Shown piece after piece: positions 6,866-9,980 of a stretch of DNA of 9,980 nucleotides (the stretch's first letter is position 1; every line of letters begins with the position of its first letter). The translations under genes were made by a program, and so were the position numbers. The stretch is from NCBI GenBank assembly GCA_021735725.1, contig JAIPGS010000030.1, positions 1 to 9,980 on the forward strand. The letters are read 5' to 3'. The notes beneath the pieces were generated by a model that had not been told where the DNA came from, searched no databases, and worked only from the letters and a program-made list of their open reading frames with translations. The stretch comes from Candidatus Babeliales bacterium (GTDB lineage Bacteria; Babelota; Babeliae; Babelales; CAIQNR01).

Positions 6866-7011
6866 CTATGAAATACCTAAAATTAACTCTAGGGCTTTTA
6901 CTTGTTGCAAGTTCAGTACAAGCAGGAAGCGGTAAAACATTTGGAGCTGTTTTTGGTGGAACAGTACTTGGAAATATAGTTGGAAATGCTTTTACAAGAG
7001 AACCAAAAGTT
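6549..7011 (+). repeat. Direct repeat within the tandem paralogs, 329-nt period
   Basis: The segments 6549-6682 and 6878-7011 are offset by 329 nt and match at 133 of 134 positions, including an unbroken 100-nt block (6549-6648). The single difference is G at 6649 against A at 6978. The repeat covers codons 4 to about 48 of both genes, that is the signal peptide and glycine zipper. Confidence 0.95.
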
Positions 7012-7269
7012 ATACACGTAACTGAATCTTCAAATTCAACATTGACAAACAGAGCTCTTAAAAATCTACAAAATGAATTTGATGATTTTTATGCAGATGT
7101 AAAAAGATCATTTAAAGCTGTTGCAGAGCAAATTGATACTATGACAGAAACTATTACAAAATTAGAAGCCCAGTTAAAAACACTTACAAACAATCATTCA
7201 TCTTCAAAAACTATTGAATCTTCTTCCGAAGAAAAATCTTTATGGCAAAAAATTAAAGATATTTTTTAA
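6868..7269 (+). CDS. Secreted glycine-zipper/coiled-coil protein, copy 2
   Basis: Tandem paralog of the preceding gene, 133 residues. It shares the signal peptide (cleavage after about A19), the double glycine zipper and the amphipathic helix. It adds a serine-rich linker (about 192-like spacing aside, residues 112-124) and a terminal amphipathic segment, LWQKIKDIF, that copy 1 lacks. AAGGA (6858-6862) lies 5 nt before its ATG, inside the end of copy 1. Over 134 nt (6549-6682 against 6878-7011) the two genes differ at one base, which changes M37 to I; beyond that the helix region differs at roughly one base in six. That pattern suggests recent duplication with later gene conversion, or strong constraint on the N-terminal part. 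The gene is followed by a hairpin terminator. Function is unknown. Confidence 0.85.
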   Translation: MKYLKLTLGLLLVASSVQAGSGKTFGAVFGGTVLGNIVGNAFTREPKVIHVTESSNSTLTNRALKNLQNEFDDFYADVKRSFKAVAEQIDTMTETITKLEAQLKTLTNNHSSSKTIESSSEEKSLWQKIKDIF

Positions 7270-7283
7270 TAATAATAAAGATA

Positions 7284-7315
7284 AAAAAACGGAGCATAAT
7301 GCTTCGTTTTTTTTT
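7284..7315 (+). terminator. Terminator between the paralog pair and the lipoprotein gene
   Basis: An A-run and CGGAGC (7290-7295), a 5-nt loop, then GCTTCG (7301-7306) with a T-run to 7315. One pair in the stem is G-T on the plus-strand transcript. It ends the plus-strand unit. Because an A-run precedes it, the minus-strand transcript of the lipoprotein gene may also end here, with one mismatch in the stem. Confidence 0.85.
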
Positions 7316-7339
7316 ATAACTTTTTTTATATACTTCTTA

Positions 7340-7885
7340 TTAACTAACACCCGTTAAAACGGAAAGAAAAGTATATCGAGACTTAAACCATGTTTTTTTT
7401 GTAGGACGTAATGAAATTACACAAAATCTACATGGTTTTTTATAGACCATAAGAATCTCATTGCCTTCAAAAATAAAATCTTGTTCCCAACCCGATTGCT
7501 CCATTTCCTTTTTATAAAAAGAAATTAATTCAGTAATAGGCATTACTGTTTTATAAAGAAGATGCATTCCTGCTCCATCTAAAGAACATGAAGCCATTTG
7601 AGCATCTGCAAGTAAAGGAATTGAAATATCAGTAAGACGAGCTTCACAACTTTGAGGATCTAAAAATAATGAATCAAATGTCTCTTCAGAAAATGCAAAA
7701 GACGAAAGATGTGAATTAAGTAAGTTCAAATTAACTACTTGATCTGAAGATAAAATAAGAGAGGCAGAAGAAACATTATTTGTATTGCATACCAATGGTT
7801 CTTTTTTTTCTTCTTGAAGTGGAGGATGAACACACCCAGTCAACAAAAGAAGAACGAACACAAAGTAATGCCTTACTTTTTTCAT
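7340..7885 (-). CDS. Putative lipoprotein, function unknown
   Basis: A 181-residue protein with a lipoprotein signal peptide: basic start MKKVRHYF, hydrophobic core FVLLLL, and lipobox LLTG-C with the lipidated cysteine at C18. The +2 residue is valine, not aspartate, which under E. coli-type Lol sorting would favour the outer membrane. A polar linker (20-50) leads to a folded part; residues about 107-160 contain LLYKTVMPITELISFYKKEM...GW...LMVYKK, a pattern shared by many uncharacterised envelope lipoproteins (L..FY..EM...GW). A CRFC pair (152-155) and cysteines at 33, 80 and 100 are present. AGAGG lies about 8 nt upstream of the ATG at 7885. It follows rplS by 36 nt on the same strand and is probably the last gene of that operon, with a terminator 25 nt past its stop. 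I do not recognise the family. Confidence 0.8.
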   Translation of the reverse strand: MKKVRHYFVFVLLLLTGCVHPPLQEEKKEPLVCNTNNVSSASLILSSDQVVNLNLLNSHLSSFAFSEETFDSLFLDPQSCEARLTDISIPLLADAQMASCSLDGAGMHLLYKTVMPITELISFYKKEMEQSGWEQDFIFEGNEILMVYKKPCRFCVISLRPTKKTWFKSRYTFLSVLTGVS

Positions 7886-7921
7886 GCCCTTTGCCTCTTA
7901 TATTTTTTTATAAAAAAGTTA

Positions 7922-8392
7922 TTATTCTTTATCAGAACTTTGTACTTTTTCTTGAACAGGAGCAACAGCTTCTGCTACTTTAGTTACTCTTGCAACTTCT
8001 TTTTCTTTTAACACAGATTTTTGTTCTTTTGTTAAAACAAGCTCTTTAATACGAGCTTTTTTACCAACTCTGTTTCTAAGATAATATAATTTTGCACGAC
8101 GAACTTTACCGCGTTTAACAATTGCGATACTATCGATTACTGGAGTATAGTAAGGATAAATACGCTCAACAGCAACACTGTTTGCACCTATTTTACGCAC
8201 AGTAAATGTTGAAGATGCACCGTTTTGATGCTTCGCAATAACGTCTCCTTCAAAAATCTGAATACGCTTTTTACTACCTTCTGTAATCCATTGGGATACA
8301 GCTATTGAATCACCAATAGAAAAGTCAGGAAAGTTTCTGCTTTCCACTCCCAAAGTATTAATCGTTTCTTTTGTAAGCTTATTTGCTTTCAT
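7922..8392 (-). CDS. rplS: 50S ribosomal protein L19 with extended C-terminus
   Basis: Large-subunit protein at the interface with the 30S subunit. The conserved core is complete: PDFSIGDSIAV (22-32), EGSKKRIQIFEGDVI (38-52), STFTVRKIG (61-69), VAVERIYPYYTPVIDSI (73-89), GKVRRAKLYYLR (95-106) and GKKARIKE (110-117). Typical L19 ends close to this point, at about 115 residues. Here a tail of about 39 residues (118-156), rich in K, E, V and A, extends it to 156. The start at 8392 has AAGGA 6 nt upstream. The gene follows trmD after a 102-nt gap, the usual gene order, and precedes a lipoprotein gene. The gap may hold a leader or a promoter. Confidence 0.96.
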   Translation of the reverse strand: MKANKLTKETINTLGVESRNFPDFSIGDSIAVSQWITEGSKKRIQIFEGDVIAKHQNGASSTFTVRKIGANSVAVERIYPYYTPVIDSIAIVKRGKVRRAKLYYLRNRVGKKARIKELVLTKEQKSVLKEKEVARVTKVAEAVAPVQEKVQSSDKE

Positions 8393-8430
8393 CGTTATTC
8401 CTTCAACTTACCTAATAAAATACTGCTAAT

Positions 8431-8462
8431 CTGATATAGAAAACCCCAACGGGAACAATCAG
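8431..8462 (-). promoter_or_regulatory. Possible structured leader upstream of rplS
   Basis: In the 102-nt gap between trmD and rplS the complementary arms CTGAT (8431-8435) and ATCAG (8458-8462) enclose a small CCC/GGG hairpin (8445-8447 with 8451-8453). TATACT-like and TATATC-like boxes also occur on the minus strand, without good -35 partners. This could be a leader that adjusts L19 level, as L19 leaders are known in other phyla, but the folding is weak. Confidence 0.2.
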
Positions 8463-8494
8463 TATAGACCAAAAAATAGCTTCTGACTAGCCCA

Positions 8495-9796
8495 TTAACG
8501 AAGATTAATCCCCATCCATCTATCTAATATAATCGCTACAGCAGAGCGAACTGAAAGATGATTGAATTTTGAAAAACCTTCAAGAGGCATCAAAAGATAG
8601 TCACATTTACTCAACACCGCTTCACTAATTCCCCGAGCCGTCCCAAAAATAAGAAGAACCGGACGGTCATGGTGCCATACTTTTTCTTGATCATAATAAG
8701 AAATAAGTTCAGCATTTCCCATCTGACGAGCAGATGTTCCAACCACAAGAGGGGACTTTCCTTCTTTTTTTTCAATTTCTTGTATTATTGTATCTAATGA
8801 ATCAATCACAGAAACAAGCTCAACAGCCTCTGATCGATTCTTATTATAATCAACTCCCGCATCAGCCCAAAATTGTAACATTTTTTGTACAATTTTTTTC
8901 TGATCTTCCAACGGAGTCGCTATAAAATAATGCTTAATTCCATACGTTCTTGAAGATCGAGCAATATCATGAATATCTAAAGACGTAACTGAAGATGTTC
9001 CTGACTCACCCTTTCCCTGCCCTACAATTACATCATGATGCAATAAAGCTACATAATGAGCAGGAATATGCTGTGCAATTTTTTCACGTTCTGCCTGCTT
9101 AATACAATGAGAACGAGCCCATTCAAAATGTTCTTTCACGGTTTTTCGCGCTGCCTCATTGTCTCGATACTCTTGCATTTTGGCATGATTTCCAGAAAGT
9201 AAAATTTCCGGAATATCTCTTCCCTGCCACTGGCGAGGAGGCGTTGTATATGTTGGAAAATCCAAAAAAGCACCTGAAAAAGAATCTTTTTCAACTGACT
9301 CTTTTTGGCCAACCACACCAGGAATATAACGCAATACTGATTCCAACAACACCATAACAGGAAGATCTCCTCCCATTAAAATGTAATCTCCAATAGAAAC
9401 TTCCATATCTGCATACGTTTCTTGAGCCCTGGCATCAATGCCTTCATAACGTGCGGCAAAAAGCATTACGTGATCATGTTCTTGAAATTTTTTTGCTAAT
9501 TCTTGAGCAAGACGTTGATCTAATTTTTTACCTTGAGGTGTCAAAAAAATTTTAAATGCTTTACCATTTTTTTGTTCTTGAGCGCACACAATCCGTTCAA
9601 CCACTTCAGGCCGAATAGTCATTCCTACTCCATGACCAACTGTTGGTGCATCAATTCGTTCTTTTGGTTCGCAAAAAGAAGAAAAACCAGCAACATCAAA
9701 CTGCACAAAATTGTTATCTTGAGCCCGTTTAATCAAACTGGTTTCTAAAAAATTATTATAAAAATCAGGAAAAACCGTTGCAACAGAAATCTTCAT
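8495..9796 (-). CDS. trmD: TrmD fused to a C-terminal SPOUT methyltransferase domain
   Basis: Residues 1-240 are TrmD, which makes m1G37 in tRNA. Motifs are ARYEGID (115-121), SIGDYILMGGDLP (134-146), R156 and D171 at the expected catalytic positions (LRY; EKDSF), and PEILLSGNHAKMQEYR (196-211). The usual GGGxGM loop reads GHGVGM (54-59). The remaining 190 residues (about 245-433) form a second domain: HYVALLHHDVI (247-257), SLDIHDIARSSRTYGIKHYF (272-291), VVGTSAR (351-357), PVLLIFGTARGI (379-390) and NHLSVRSAVAIILDRW (412-427). I recognise it as the SPOUT-like RNA methyltransferase domain (PF09936, Thermotoga TM1570 type), which in other bacteria is often a separate gene after trmD. TrmD alone is about 240-260 residues, so this is a fusion. 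The start is 3 nt after the rpsP stop with no clear ribosome binding site, suggesting coupling. No rimM lies between rpsP and trmD. Confidence 0.95.
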   Translation of the reverse strand: MKISVATVFPDFYNNFLETSLIKRAQDNNFVQFDVAGFSSFCEPKERIDAPTVGHGVGMTIRPEVVERIVCAQEQKNGKAFKIFLTPQGKKLDQRLAQELAKKFQEHDHVMLFAARYEGIDARAQETYADMEVSIGDYILMGGDLPVMVLLESVLRYIPGVVGQKESVEKDSFSGAFLDFPTYTTPPRQWQGRDIPEILLSGNHAKMQEYRDNEAARKTVKEHFEWARSHCIKQAEREKIAQHIPAHYVALLHHDVIVGQGKGESGTSSVTSLDIHDIARSSRTYGIKHYFIATPLEDQKKIVQKMLQFWADAGVDYNKNRSEAVELVSVIDSLDTIIQEIEKKEGKSPLVVGTSARQMGNAELISYYDQEKVWHHDRPVLLIFGTARGISEAVLSKCDYLLMPLEGFSKFNHLSVRSAVAIILDRWMGINLR

Positions 9797-9799
9797 GTA

Positions 9800-9980
9800 T
9801 TACTTGTCGTCAGTCTTTACTTCTGTTTCCACTTTTGGAGCTTCTACTTTTTTAGCTACTGATTTTACAGGAGCTACTTTTTTAGGAAGACCTGTTCCAT
9901 GTTTTGCATGTTGTTTTTTAATTTTTATAACAGTATCACTCGGCAAAGCACCTTTTTGAGCCCACGCCTCAAATTGCCCT
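9800..9980 (-). CDS. rpsP: 30S ribosomal protein S16, C-terminal part
   Basis: Truncated by the window edge; 59 C-terminal residues are visible, ending in a TAA at 9802-9800. They begin GQFEAWAQKGALPSDTVIKI, matching the S16 pattern of a tryptophan/tyrosine segment followed by G-A-x-P-S/T-D/E-x-V. About 27 residues after LPKK form a tail rich in K, V, A and E that goes beyond the usual S16 end. It is the first gene seen of the rpsP-trmD-rplS set and directly precedes trmD (3-nt spacing). Identification relies on this motif and the operon order. Confidence 0.88.
   Translation of the reverse strand, partial: GQFEAWAQKGALPSDTVIKIKKQHAKHGTGLPKKVAPVKSVAKKVEAPKVETEVKTDDK

Noticed and set aside
7904..7917. 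A/T-only palindrome TTTTTTATAAAAAA between rplS and the lipoprotein gene, considered as a terminator
   Set aside because: It has no GC pairs in the stem and such runs are expected by chance in this AT-rich sequence.
7780..8011. Two overlapping plus-strand frames across the lipoprotein and L19 genes
   Set aside because: They are antisense to well-supported genes, have low-complexity F/L/S-rich translations, and resemble no protein.
9136..9318. A 60-residue minus-strand frame inside trmD
   Set aside because: It is an alternative frame of conserved TrmD sequence with no motif of its own.
1..9980. Search for CRISPR arrays, tRNA genes, insertion sequences, toxin-antitoxin or defence genes
   Set aside because: No regularly spaced repeats, cloverleaf-like segments, transposase motifs or defence-protein motifs were seen; intergenic gaps are all under about 210 bp.

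Overview
The window is AT-rich and densely coded. It looks like the chromosome of a diderm bacterium with a reduced, host-associated lifestyle. Supporting signs are a YidC with the large periplasmic domain typical of Gram-negative bacteria, a murein ligase, a lipoprotein with a lipobox, and two secreted small proteins. The gene content and AT bias remind me of Candidatus Dependentiae (TM6), but that placement is inference; no rRNA or other decisive marker is present. I see no mobile element, tRNA, CRISPR array or phage gene, so most of the window is housekeeping sequence.

Layout from left to right. (1) 1-486, minus strand: rplM (L13), its own unit, with a strong hairpin terminator at the left edge. 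(2) 659-4175, minus strand: a compact operon transcribed yidC > recR > pepP, with yidC and recR overlapping as TAATG, closed by a hairpin directly after the pepP stop. (3) 4176-4328: divergent intergenic region. (4) 4329-4682, plus strand: a short MerR-type regulator. (5) 4773-4979, plus strand: a 68-residue protein with two membrane segments, then a strong terminator. (6) 5049-6434, plus strand: murC, whose ribosome binding site lies just behind that terminator. (7) 6464-7315, plus strand: a promoter, two tandem paralogous secreted proteins (signal peptide, glycine zipper, coiled coil), and a shared terminator. (8) 7340-9980, minus strand: a ribosomal operon transcribed rpsP (cut by the window edge) > trmD > rplS > lipoprotein.

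Most of the genes serve translation (L13, S16, L19, TrmD) or the cell envelope (YidC, MurC, lipoprotein, secreted paralogs). RecR and PepP are repair and peptide-turnover genes carried along in the yidC operon.

The most interesting items are: TrmD fused to a second SPOUT-type methyltransferase domain, with no rimM between rpsP and trmD; the tandem secreted pair whose first 45 codons are almost identical in DNA while the rest has diverged, suggesting gene conversion; a RecR whose helix-hairpin-helix glycines are replaced; lysine/valine/alanine-rich C-terminal tails on both S16 and L19; and a murC leader in which terminator, promoter-like and ribosome-binding sequences overlap.
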